A DNA stretch of 64,000 nt from Verrucomicrobiota bacterium (GTDB lineage: Bacteria > Verrucomicrobiota > Kiritimatiellia > CAIVKH01). The DNA lies in contig JACKPT010000001.1 of NCBI GenBank assembly GCA_024233345.1, positions 62,001 to 126,000 on the forward strand. The letters are read 5' to 3'. Shown here in pieces: positions 24,067 through 31,358 of the stretch. Every line of letters begins with the position of its first letter. Position 1 is the first letter of the stretch. The position numbers and the translations under genes are program-made. The notes below the pieces were generated by a model. It was not told the DNA's origin. It did no database searches and worked only from the letters and a program-made list of their open reading frames with translations.

Positions 24067-25125
24067 TCAGGGGTTGGTTTGATTGGTATAGCTGGCCTGT
24101 TCGCTGAGCAGCAGCGAATTCAGGCAGATGCCCACCCGGAACAACAAGTCGCGATCATGATCCGGAGGCAGGGTTAATTGCATGGACCGGGCGCGCTCGG
24201 TGAGCCGCGACACCAGTTCGTGGACGGAATACTTGGGCAGTCCGGCCCAGGTGGAAATGGTATCGACGAGTATTTTCCGGTTCTGGACCAGATAGCGATA
24301 CGCCGGTTCCGGTGGGCTGCCGGTGTCCGTCTTCGGGAACAGCCGCAGCAGGACCGGGTCGTAGAATCCCTTGTAGCCCTTGCCAAATTCCCGGCGCTTC
24401 ATGATGAAGTAATTTTCCAGGGTACTGCGGGCTTTGGCGGCGGACCAGTATCGCTTGGCGCTGGTGAATACCGGGGGCTGGTTGGCAATGGCGGTCATCA
24501 GGTGGTCGACATACTCCAGCTTTTTCAGGGCGGGCCAGCCCCGGTAGCGGGATCGCCAGTCCAGACCCGGGGTCAACCAGGTCGCGAAGGTTTCCGCAAA
24601 ATCCTCATCCGGGTGCACTTGGGCGTAGTTGTCCTTGAGATGAATGACAAACTGCTTGCTGTAGGGCTTCATGCTGTATTCGTGCGGATTGTACTCCAGG
24701 CTCATCGGGCCGAAGAGTTCCCGCCAGCGGGACCGGGTGTAGAGCCGATAGGCGTAGTTGATGCAATGTCCGGTTTCGTGGCGGAGGAGTTTCATGCACT
24801 CCTTTTCCGGGGCACCCTCCGCTTCCAGCATCATGGTCTTTTCAAGCTGCGTGAGCCGGGGGTGGGCGAGATAGAAGGGGATGCCCACGGCGGGGATGCG
24901 GTCGGGGGTGAGCCATTCGGTGGTCAGGTAGCAAGGTGGGCGGTAGCTCAGGCCCTTGTCCTGAAATTCCTGATACAACCGCTGGATGCGGTGTTCGAGC
25001 GGGGACCCCTCGATTCGGACCTTGAGGTCGGAGATGCGCCACCGCAGCAACTCCCGGTCATTCAGCGAGGCCCACGGAAATTGCGGCACGGCGGTTTCCA
25101 AGTCCGGTTCCGCTGGCCTGTTCAT
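24067..25125 (-). CDS. Putative zinc metallopeptidase
   Basis: 352 residues with a zinc-peptidase signature 'LLRHETGHCINYAYRLY' near residue 112 (HExxH form 'HETGH') and a later 'HPDEDFAETFATWL' near 170, where Asp or Glu could be the third ligand. This matches the uncharacterised 'putative zinc-binding metallopeptidase' family. No signal peptide is seen, so it is probably cytoplasmic. It is the upstream partner of the ATP-grasp gene at 23060. This pairing of a ligase-like and a peptidase-like protein recurs in other genomes to my knowledge, but the product is unknown. Confidence 0.78.
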   Translation of the reverse strand: MNRPAEPDLETAVPQFPWASLNDRELLRWRISDLKVRIEGSPLEHRIQRLYQEFQDKGLSYRPPCYLTTEWLTPDRIPAVGIPFYLAHPRLTQLEKTMMLEAEGAPEKECMKLLRHETGHCINYAYRLYTRSRWRELFGPMSLEYNPHEYSMKPYSKQFVIHLKDNYAQVHPDEDFAETFATWLTPGLDWRSRYRGWPALKKLEYVDHLMTAIANQPPVFTSAKRYWSAAKARSTLENYFIMKRREFGKGYKGFYDPVLLRLFPKTDTGSPPEPAYRYLVQNRKILVDTISTWAGLPKYSVHELVSRLTERARSMQLTLPPDHDRDLLFRVGICLNSLLLSEQASYTNQTNP

Positions 25126-25308
25126 AGGAACAACCTAAGGGAAAAGTGCACTGGGGGCAAGTCGTGCGTCGCTTGCGAATCGTGGACGTCCCTCCATGCT
25201 TTCCGGATGCGAGTGATCGATCAAGCCGCCAGTCGGCGGTGCGGGCCAGCGTCCGCGACGACGCGATGCCCCCTGTTCATTCATCGAAAATCGAGGTAGA
25301 CTTCGTCC

Positions 25309-25932
25309 ATGAGACGCGATGCAAAACCCGCCTTTGCCCTTGCGGTGTTGTTCCTGTTCATGGGAGCCTCTCCGGTCATGGCGATTGAGGAAGCATCCTA
25401 TACGGTGGAACGCAAGCAGGGGCGTTTCGAGCTTCGGGACTACGCACCGCAGACCGTCGCGGAAACGGTTGTGGATGGCTGTCTGGAGGATGCCGGGAAT
25501 CGGGCCTTCAACCGACTGTTCCGCTACATCGCCGGTGACAACCAATCCCGCGCCCAAATTGCCATGACCGCGCCGGTGGGGCAGGAGAGATCCGGAGAAA
25601 AAATCGCCATGACCGCTCCGGTTCTTCAGGAGGGCTTGGACAGCCGATGGACGGTCAGTTTCATGATGCCGACTTCCTATTCCCTGGAAACCCTTCCGGA
25701 ACCCGATGATGCATCGGTCGCGCTGAGGGCCATCCCCGCCCGCCGCATGGCGGCGATCCGCTACCGCGGGTTTTGGAGTGAGAAGAATTACCGCCGGAAC
25801 CTTGTTGCGCTTGAGACCTGGATCAAGGAACAGGGGGTTGAACCGGTGGGTACCCCGGTATGGGCCCGCTACAACCCCCCATTCACGCCGTGGTTTTTGC
25901 GGCGGAATGAGATTTTGATCCCGGTGGAATAG
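25309..25932 (+). CDS. Exported SOUL haem-binding family protein
   Basis: 207 residues. A signal peptide (residues 1-25, 'AVLFLFMGASPVMA') precedes the SOUL domain, beginning 'EEASYTVERKQGRFELRDYAP'. The duplicated 'IAMTAPV' strands (near 85 and 98) and 'SFMMPTSYSLETLPEP' are typical of the family, as is the C-terminal 'ARYNPPFTPWFLRRNE'. SOUL/HBP proteins bind haem or other tetrapyrroles; bacterial roles are poorly known. Periplasmic. Stands alone, convergent with metX. Confidence 0.93.
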   Translation: MRRDAKPAFALAVLFLFMGASPVMAIEEASYTVERKQGRFELRDYAPQTVAETVVDGCLEDAGNRAFNRLFRYIAGDNQSRAQIAMTAPVGQERSGEKIAMTAPVLQEGLDSRWTVSFMMPTSYSLETLPEPDDASVALRAIPARRMAAIRYRGFWSEKNYRRNLVALETWIKEQGVEPVGTPVWARYNPPFTPWFLRRNEILIPVE

Positions 25933-25972
25933 TCCCGGCCGGTTCAACCGCCTGGGCTCGATCCCCAACCGG

Positions 25973-27175
25973 TCATCCCTTGTTCAGGGCATAGTCCAGA
26001 TGCGGAACAAACAGATCCGGTTCCAGTAAAAAGGAATCGTGTCCCTTTTCGGAATGGACGGTAATGTGGTGGAAGGTGACCCCGGCCTTGCGCAGGGCAT
26101 GGCATTGCTCGTCCTGCAGCTCGGGATGAAAACACACATCGCTATCGATACTGAAAATCAGGTAACGTTGATCGCGGCACGCATCAAACACCTCGGCCAG
26201 GGTCGCCTTTCCGGTCTCCTTCAACAAGTCAAACCGCTGCCAGGCATCCATGATCCGCAGGTAGGTGTTGGCATCAAATCGCTTCACAAATTTCAGCCCC
26301 TGGTTGCGGAGATAAGACTCCACCGGATGGCTGAGCCAGTACCATTTGTCCTTGTCTTCCTCGGGTCGGATCACTTCCTGCCGAGCCCGGAGTTCCAGCA
26401 TCTCCAGGGAAACAAATGTCTTGTGGCTGATCATCCGGGCGAGGGCGAGCCCCCGGTCGGGGCGGGGGCCTTCATAATAATGACCGCCATTGAAATGCTT
26501 GTCTTCCTCGATCGCACAGATTTGCTCGTAGTTGGTGATGCGCTGCAGAATCGACACCGCCGCCCCGGAGGCAATGGGGATCACGGTCTGGACCCGATCC
26601 GGATATTGAACCGCGAGGTTCACCGCACAAAGCCCCCCCAGCGAACCGCCGACTACCGCGTGCAGGGTCTGAATACCCAGATGATCCAACAACCGCATCT
26701 GCGAGTCCACGATGTCGCCAATCATCACGGTGGGAAACTCCCGCCCGAAGGGTTTGCCGGTGTCCGGATGGATGGACACCGGACCCGAAGAGCCATAGCA
26801 GCCCCCAATGTAATTGACGCAGAGAATGCAATAACGGTTGGTGTCAAGGGCCCGCCCCGGACCGATAAACGCATCCCACCACCCGGTATGCATCTCCTCG
26901 GTCCACAAGTTGCCCACCCCCTCGATGGCCGGATTGTACCCGGCGGCATGCTGACTTCCGCTGAGGGCGTGGAACAGCAGGATCGCATTGTCCCGCTTCT
27001 CGTTCAGTTCACCATACTGCTCATAAGCCAGCGTCACTGAAGACAGGGTCTCCCCGGTGCGAAACACAAACGGATCCGCCTGGTCACCGAAGGTGAACCA
27101 CCGGGTCCGGGTCTCGCCTACTCCCTCAGGGTGTTGGCCCTGAGGGAGCGCGCTGGATGAGGAGGTTGCTGTCAT
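25973..27175 (-). CDS. metX: Homoserine O-acetyltransferase
   Basis: Acetylates homoserine (or succinylates it in some lineages) for direct sulfhydrylation by MetY. 400 residues with an alpha/beta-hydrolase fold: 'HALSGSQHAAGY' near residue 68, nucleophile Ser in 'VVGGSLGGLCAVNLA' near 163, Asp in 'SIDSDVCFHP' and His in 'EKGHDSFLLEPD' near 378. It starts 11 bases after metY and shares its SAM-I riboswitch leader. An 11-bp perfect hairpin lies within codons 9-18. The ATG at 27175 directly follows metY. Confidence 0.95.
   Translation of the reverse strand: MTATSSSSALPQGQHPEGVGETRTRWFTFGDQADPFVFRTGETLSSVTLAYEQYGELNEKRDNAILLFHALSGSQHAAGYNPAIEGVGNLWTEEMHTGWWDAFIGPGRALDTNRYCILCVNYIGGCYGSSGPVSIHPDTGKPFGREFPTVMIGDIVDSQMRLLDHLGIQTLHAVVGGSLGGLCAVNLAVQYPDRVQTVIPIASGAAVSILQRITNYEQICAIEEDKHFNGGHYYEGPRPDRGLALARMISHKTFVSLEMLELRARQEVIRPEEDKDKWYWLSHPVESYLRNQGLKFVKRFDANTYLRIMDAWQRFDLLKETGKATLAEVFDACRDQRYLIFSIDSDVCFHPELQDEQCHALRKAGVTFHHITVHSEKGHDSFLLEPDLFVPHLDYALNKG
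27121..27148. promoter_or_regulatory. Strong hairpin inside the metX 5' coding region
   Basis: CTCCCTCAGGG and CCCTGAGGGAG form a perfect 11-bp stem with a 6-base loop. In metX mRNA this starts about 27 bases after the start codon. No T-run follows on either strand, so it is not a classical terminator. It could slow ribosomes, protect mRNA or be a small mobile palindrome read in frame. Confidence 0.5.
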
Positions 27176-27186
27176 GGGATGATGGA

Positions 27187-28470
27187 TCAGGCGGTGGCAA
27201 TCTTGAGAGCCTGTTCAAGATCGGCCACGATGTCTTCATGATGTTCAATACCTACCGCAAGGCGGACGAGCTCCGGGGAAATTCCCCCGTCGGCCTGTTG
27301 CTCTGTGGTCATCTGGGAGTGGGTGGTGGTGGCCGGGTGAATGGCCAGGCTCTTGGCATCCCCGACATTGGCCAGATGGGAAAATAACTGCAGTGCTTCG
27401 ATAAACTTGCTGCCCGCTTCCGCACCGCCCTTGATGCCAAACACCACCATGGCTCCACCCTTGCCGCCGAGATAGCGATCGGCCAGCGCCTTGTTCGCGT
27501 CGCCTTCCAGGCCGGGATACTTGACCCATTCCACTGCGGAATGCCCCTTCAGGTACTTTGCGACCGTCAGGGCATTCTCACAGTGCCGCTCCATGCGGAG
27601 GGGCAGGGTCTCAATGCCTTGCAAAAACTGCCAGGCATTATCGGGGGCAATGCAGGCGCCCAGATTGCGAAGTGGAATCACCCGCATCCGAATCGCAAAC
27701 GCCACCGGGGCAAGGAAGTCGGGCAGGTCATACGCCCAGCGCACACCGTGATAGCTGGACTCCGGTTCGGTCATCAGAGGAAACTTGTCCGACTTCCAGT
27801 CGAACTTGCCGGAATCAACCACAATCCCGCCGATCCCGGTGCCATGTCCGCCCATCCATTTGGTGAGCGAATGAATGACAATGTCCGCCCCGTGCTCGAT
27901 GGGCTTTTCCAGGTAGGGTGTGGTGAAGGTGCTATCGACCGCAAGGGGCAGGCCGTGGGCATGTGCGACATCCGCGATGGCCTTGATGTCCGAAACGTCC
28001 AGCCCGGGATTGCTCACGGTTTCGCAGAACAGGAGCTTGGTCTTGTCGGTAATCGCCCGGGCAAAGTTCTGGGGATCCTTGGGGTCCACAAACCGGACTT
28101 TGATTCCCAGTGCCGGCAGAATGTCGTTAAACTGAGTGTAGGTGCCACCATACAGGTTGTTGGCGGAGACGACCTCATCACCGGCCTGGCAGAGATTGAT
28201 CACGGTGTAAAAAATGGCGCTGGTGCCGGAGGCCAGGGCAAGGGCGGCAGCCCCGCCATCCATGGCCGCGACCCGCTGTTCGAGCACATCCGTGGTGGGG
28301 TTCATCAGCCGGGTGTAGATGTTACCCAGCTCCTTGAGAGCAAACAGGTTGGCGGCGTGTTCGGTATTCTTGAAAACATACGAGCTGGTACGGTAGATGG
28401 GAACCGCACGGGCGAGGGTGACTGGGTCGACTTGCTGACCGGCATGCAGGCATTGGGTTTCGAGGTTCAT
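27187..28470 (-). CDS. metY: O-acetylhomoserine sulfhydrylase
   Basis: PLP enzyme converting O-acetylhomoserine plus sulfide to homocysteine. 427 residues, the length typical of MetY rather than the shorter MetB/MetC. Visible are 'LETQCLHAGQ' at the N-terminus, 'NLYGGTYTQFNDILPALG' near 105, the PLP Lys in 'IHSLTKWMGGHGTGIGG' near 210 and 'SLAIHPATTTHSQMT' near 372. AAGGAG precedes the ATG. It is the first gene after a SAM-I riboswitch and terminator, so expression should fall when SAM is plentiful. Sulfide use ties it loosely to the sulfur genes at 37-45 kb. Confidence 0.96.
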   Translation of the reverse strand: MNLETQCLHAGQQVDPVTLARAVPIYRTSSYVFKNTEHAANLFALKELGNIYTRLMNPTTDVLEQRVAAMDGGAAALALASGTSAIFYTVINLCQAGDEVVSANNLYGGTYTQFNDILPALGIKVRFVDPKDPQNFARAITDKTKLLFCETVSNPGLDVSDIKAIADVAHAHGLPLAVDSTFTTPYLEKPIEHGADIVIHSLTKWMGGHGTGIGGIVVDSGKFDWKSDKFPLMTEPESSYHGVRWAYDLPDFLAPVAFAIRMRVIPLRNLGACIAPDNAWQFLQGIETLPLRMERHCENALTVAKYLKGHSAVEWVKYPGLEGDANKALADRYLGGKGGAMVVFGIKGGAEAGSKFIEALQLFSHLANVGDAKSLAIHPATTTHSQMTTEQQADGGISPELVRLAVGIEHHEDIVADLEQALKIATA

Positions 28471-28503
28471 GGTTGTTCTCCTTTGTTTCTCCTTTTACTC
28501 CAA

Positions 28504-28531
28504 CAAAAAACCCTCGCCATACGGCGAGGGT
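28504..28531 (-). terminator. Intrinsic terminator of the SAM-I riboswitch
   Basis: CCCTCGCC and GGCGAGGG form an 8-bp GC-rich stem with a short loop, followed by six T on the minus strand. It lies between the aptamer and metY, so SAM binding is expected to favour it and stop transcription before the met genes. Confidence 0.9.
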
Positions 28532-28555
28532 GAAACTCTGGTTCCCGCACTGCGG

Positions 28556-28670
28556 ACTCATCGTTTCCCCGCGCCCGGCGGGGCTGGCATTGGCACCTTC
28601 ATCCCTTTTCACAGGATCAGGTTGCTGGGCGGTCGTCGGGCCAGTTCCCTCGCGCCTCTCTCGATGTCTA
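28556..28670 (-). ncRNA. SAM-I (S-box) riboswitch aptamer upstream of metY-metX
   Basis: Read on the minus strand, the S-box core is clear: 'AGAGAGGC', 'GGGAACTGGCCCGACGAC', 'CAGCAACC', 'AAGGTGCCAATGCCAGC' and 'GAAACGATGAG'. CATCG before and CGATG after close the P1 helix. The variable P3 arm is GC-rich. The aptamer ends about 25 bases before the terminator and about 85 before the metY ATG, the standard transcription-attenuation layout. Confidence 0.95.
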
Positions 28671-28824
28671 ACCGGATCAGGATATCTCCCCGATCCGTAT
28701 CAGATCGAACCCCCAATAGACGGGGTTTCGGACCAAAAGTCAATCGCGAACCGCACCCTTCATCGACCCATTGCCCCGGAGGCCAGCCCACAAACCAGAG
28801 GGACAAAGCGTCAGATCCCGGCGT

Positions 28825-28899
28825 ATAGCGCCGATTTCCATATCGGCGACTTGCCCCGCTGGCCGAAACAGCCAACGCCCATTCGTAGATGGGCGCTAC
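28825..28899. repeat. REP doublet A (BIME-like)
   Basis: Two inverted REP units. Left: ATAG (variant of GTAG) then CGCCGAT-TTCCAT-ATCGGCG. Right: CGCCCAT-TCGTAG-ATGGGCG then CTAC, which is GTAG on the other strand. A GTAG tetranucleotide at the foot of each hairpin is the hallmark of REP sequences moved by RAYT (TnpA-REP) transposases. Confidence 0.75.
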
Positions 28900-29326
28900 G
28901 CGACATGGGTGAGGGTCTTGGGCTTTTAGATGTGACCTTGTCAGGGCCGTTGTTGCTGGCTGGGGCAAGTGCAGTGCAGTCCCAGGGAGGCAAAACGAAA
29001 AAGATTTCTGGAGCACACAAGGTGCGAAAGCCGGGCCATTGGGCATTGACTTCGCTCCATTGCCACTCCGGTTTGAATCATTGTCCATCCGCCTTCGCAA
29101 AGCCGTAGGCGGACCTGTCGCCAGTTGCCCATCGTCTTCCACCTCGTATCCTGTCTTATAGGACATTGACACTACTCCTAGGCTCGAGCATCCCCACAAT
29201 CCATTCATTGCGAGTTATCGCTGGCTCTTCACTCCGATTTCCGCCATCCTGTCTCCATGAATACGTGCGTGGGCATGACCAGGGAAACCAAACCATCCGG
29301 AGATCGCCGCAGGACACGACATAAAG

Positions 29327-29387
29327 ACCGTGTTTTACCCGCCCACCGCTATAAGCGGCGCCTTGTCCGGGAATAAACCTGTTCGGT
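29327..29387 (+). repeat. Possible degenerate attC-like site before first cassette ORF
   Basis: The right end reads GTTCGGT 13 bases before the ATG at 29394, matching the spacing of the two better sites. The left half pairs only partly with the right half and lacks a clear GAAC box. Offered as a weak candidate. Confidence 0.25.
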
Positions 29388-29393
29388 GAAGCA

Positions 29394-29747
29394 ATGAAAG
29401 TAGACCCAGCAGCACCAGTGTTTGTCGCGTATTTCATCGTTTGGGCTGTTCTTGCTATTGTCTCATCGCTGCATATTCGCTCCCGTCAGACTCCACAAGA
29501 AAAGAAGAAATGGTTCGATCGCTGGTGCCTCGTTAGCGCCGCTTTTGCCACCGGTTCCGTATGCCTTATTCTGGTCCTATGGAAACAGTATTTTGGGATT
29601 CCCCTATTTCTTGCTGCAGGGATCGGTATCACCATCCTAAACCTCCGGAACACATTCTATTGCACCTCCTGCGGGAAGCGTTCTCGTCCACAGAATTGGT
29701 TTGCCAATACATTCTATTGTCCTCATTGCGGAGCCCAACTCAAATGA
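29394..29747 (+). CDS. Small membrane protein with C-terminal zinc ribbon (cassette-like ORF)
   Basis: 117 residues. Three hydrophobic helices are seen (about 8-27, 47-63 and 68-82), then a short zinc-ribbon tail with 'CTSCGK' and 'CPHCGAQLK', i.e. two CxxC knuckles 20 residues apart. No family is recognised. It lacks a clear Shine-Dalgarno site and is AT-richer than neighbouring genes. It is the first of three same-strand small orphan ORFs separated by attC-like palindromes, suggesting a gene cassette. Confidence 0.65.
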   Translation: MKVDPAAPVFVAYFIVWAVLAIVSSLHIRSRQTPQEKKKWFDRWCLVSAAFATGSVCLILVLWKQYFGIPLFLAAGIGITILNLRNTFYCTSCGKRSRPQNWFANTFYCPHCGAQLK

Positions 29748-29751
29748 ACAC

Positions 29752-29822
29752 ACCGAACAAGGCGATCCACCGGATTCCTCACCCGCGACGGGCTCAGAAC
29801 CCGGTAATCGATGACGTTCGCT
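29752..29822 (+). repeat. attC-like recombination site I
   Basis: Begins CCGAACAAGGCG and ends GACGTTCGCT. The inner arms CGATCCACCGGATTC and GAACCCGGTAATCG pair with unpaired bases on one side, like the extrahelical bases of integron attC sites. GAAC-to-GTT distance is 61 bases, matching site II. The right end GTTCGCT departs from the GTTRRRY consensus. It starts right after one small ORF and ends eight bases before the next. Confidence 0.5.
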
Positions 29823-29829
29823 AAGTAAG

Positions 29830-30207
29830 ATGAACAAGATACTGATCATCACACTGGTCGTTGCCGCCACACTATCCGTCGGTGGCGTGGTATGGTTCGC
29901 TCTGTTTTACGAGAGCGGCCCTACGATTCTTGCAGTTCCAGATGTGACATCCCAGTGGCAGCACAAGCACGTTGATTCCGAGACCAAGGTGTTCTTTTTC
30001 AAAGGCGAGCGTCTGACGGCTCTCGCCCGCGGACAAATTGACGGCACCGCCACACTAACCATCGGTGGACATTCGGAAATCATTGGTCCAGGCGAGGTCT
30101 CCTTCAAGACCATGTCTCCCGAGTGGTGGTGCGAGTGGTGCGACATCTCATACGAACCGATTGACGTGAAAAGCGGAACTCTTGAAATTGAAGTGAACAT
30201 AGACTGA
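29830..30207 (+). CDS. Hypothetical exported or membrane-anchored protein (cassette-like ORF)
   Basis: 125 residues: a hydrophobic N-terminal segment (4-27) acting as signal or anchor, then a probably beta-rich domain of about 95 residues ending 'SGTLEIEVNID'. It includes 'WWCEWCDISYEP' with two cysteines three apart. No family recognised. It sits between two attC-like sites in the same orientation as its neighbours, as expected for a cassette. Composition is AT-richer than the surrounding core genes. Confidence 0.6.
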   Translation: MNKILIITLVVAATLSVGGVVWFALFYESGPTILAVPDVTSQWQHKHVDSETKVFFFKGERLTALARGQIDGTATLTIGGHSEIIGPGEVSFKTMSPEWWCEWCDISYEPIDVKSGTLEIEVNID

Positions 30208-30208
30208 C

Positions 30209-30280
30209 AGCGAACAACGGCCTCAACCGTACCTTTGACCGCGCGGCGCGGCCAACGTCCGGTTAGGCCGGGCGTTGGAT
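30209..30280 (+). repeat. attC-like recombination site II
   Basis: Begins AGCGAACAACGGCC and ends GGGCGTTGGAT. The right end GTTGGAT fits the integron R' consensus GTTRRRY exactly. CGGCCTCAACCG on the left pairs with CGGTTAGGCCG on the right, with one extrahelical C. GAAC-to-GTT distance is 62 bases. It lies between two small ORFs, ten bases before the next ATG. Confidence 0.6.
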
Positions 30281-30289
30281 GGAAAAAAT

Positions 30290-30673
30290 ATGACAACGCG
30301 TAGATTGATTACCCTATCAGTAGCGGTTCTTCTAGTCGCGATTGCCGCGAATGCGCTTTTAGTCGAGCAAACCACTCGGAACCAAATAGAACAAATCGAG
30401 ATAGGAATGACCACAAATGAAGTTCTACAGGCCATTGGATCACCAACTTACAAGGGCCGAACATCCGATCATCGTCGCCCAGACAACCCCACGATACACT
30501 ATCAGTACAATCACCCTTATGTCTGGGACTACATCACCAAGGCAATCGCTCTCGACAAGTTTCGCTCGCAGTTTCACAGAGGACTTCAAATAGAGTTCGA
30601 CGAATTGGGCCAGGTTGTCGCGGTGTACTCGGTATCCCCATATTCAGGCACACAACAGCCGGCTAAATGGTAG
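30290..30673 (+). CDS. Hypothetical lipoprotein-like/BamE-fold protein (cassette-like ORF)
   Basis: 127 residues. An N-terminal hydrophobic helix (5-24) is followed by 'IEQIEIGMTTNEVLQAIGSPTY' near residue 35, the phrase typical of SmpA/BamE-like and other short beta-lactamase-inhibitor-like folds. The rest contains a beta-rich 'IHYQYNHPYVWDY' and 'LQIEFDELGQVVAVY'. The ATG at 30290 is preferred over an in-frame TTG at 30275, which would overlap the attC-like site. Probably exported. Third member of the orphan ORF run. Confidence 0.65.
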   Translation: MTTRRLITLSVAVLLVAIAANALLVEQTTRNQIEQIEIGMTTNEVLQAIGSPTYKGRTSDHRRPDNPTIHYQYNHPYVWDYITKAIALDKFRSQFHRGLQIEFDELGQVVAVYSVSPYSGTQQPAKW

Positions 30674-30680
30674 AGTAGAC

Positions 30681-30923
30681 ATGCCCTTTCCAAGGGATAT
30701 TATGGCGATAGCAGTACTGGTCACCTTGCCTATTTTCGTTGCCATTGGACCAGGCATGGCTCTCCCGCTGGCGCATCGCTCTGCGGCAATGGCGCGGACC
30801 CCGATAGCTGTAGTGCTTGAGATGTTAGTCCTTCCGGGCAAAGAACAACCCAGGAGAGCGCGAGGGGTCAGGCAATTATTAATCTCCCCTTCTTCTCTGC
30901 GCTCTCTGTGTCCTCTGTGGTGA
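30681..30923 (+). CDS. Doubtful small ORF, possibly a truncated cassette gene
   Basis: 80 codons starting eight bases after the previous stop. The first 55 residues are protein-like, with a hydrophobic stretch 'IMAIAVLVTLPIFVAIGPGMA', but the last 25 are translated from the CACAGAG repeat that begins near 30853. It may be a cassette gene whose 3' end was replaced by the repeat, or simply chance. No homologue recognised. Confidence 0.25.
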   Translation: MPFPRDIMAIAVLVTLPIFVAIGPGMALPLAHRSAAMARTPIAVVLEMLVLPGKEQPRRARGVRQLLISPSSLRSLCPLW

Positions 30924-31070
30924 ACCCAACGCCGCTTCAACCACAGAGTTCACAGAGAAACACAGAGGAGGGGAGGACTCGCCCGATCCTGATCCAGATA
31001 TTAATCGTAATCGGCTCCTGGTCAATCGATTGCGATTACGATTGGGATTACGAATGGATTGGGATTCCTG
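30853..31070. repeat. Composite repeat, copy 1 (CACAGAG palindrome + ATTACG tract)
   Basis: Order: GCGCGAGGGG, a pyrimidine-rich stretch, an inverted repeat CTCTGTGTCCTCTGTGGT ... CCACAGAGTTCACAGAG, a GAGGACTCGCCCGATCC linker, then short ATTACG/CGTAAT tracts in both orientations. Copies 2 and 3 at 36.2 and 36.65 kb are nearly the same through the palindrome; this copy differs more in its ATTACG tract. Confidence 0.8.
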
Positions 31071-31358
31071 TTGGGGGGATTGCTTGTCTTCATTCTCCTG
31101 TTCTTCCTCAACGAGCTAGAGGGAGAAAGAGTCGGTCCCCGGAGTGTAGCGCCGATTTCCATATCGGCAACTTATCCCGTGTGCTGAAGCGGCCAGTGCC
31201 CATACAGAGATAGGCGTTATGTGTGTTGTGGTTGAGTGGGTAACGATGGACCTGTCGCGTCCGGTTGGGAGCGATTTTCTGGGTTGGCGGCTGATGTGGA
31301 ACCGATTATCGTGCGGCTCATCATCGGATGTCGGATCTATTCGTGAGGAATATCTACC
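31071..31358. other. Upstream region of the giant secreted-protein gene
   Basis: About 290 bases containing REP doublet B (31145-31220). No ORF has protein character. The promoter for the gene at 31359 should lie here; 'TTATCG' and other AT-richer spots near 31300 are too weak to call. Confidence 0.4.
31145..31220. repeat. REP doublet B (BIME-like, right half degenerate)
   Basis: GTAG then CGCCGAT-TTCCAT-ATCGGC, identical to the other left halves. The right half (GCCCATACAGAGATAGGCG) has decayed, with TTAT in place of CTAC. It lies about 140 bases before the giant secreted-protein gene. Confidence 0.7.

Larger units (their letters stand above)
28671..29393. other. Long gene-free stretch with REP doublet and palindromic remnants
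   Basis: About 720 bases between the riboswitch and the first cassette-like ORF. It holds the metY promoter region at its left end (not assigned), REP doublet A at 28825-28899, another small REP-like palindrome at 29083-29114 (CCGCCT / AGGCGG arms) and a weak attC-like palindrome at 29327-29387. Short ORFs here run through the repeats and look non-coding. Confidence 0.5.

Noticed and set aside
24178..25299. A 373-codon plus-strand ORF across the metallopeptidase gene
   Set aside because: Antisense to a gene with a clear HETGH motif; no domain.
25933..25972. CCGGTT/AACCGG inverted repeat between SOUL and metX genes as a bidirectional terminator
   Set aside because: Six-base arms, large loop and no T-run on either side; too weak to call.
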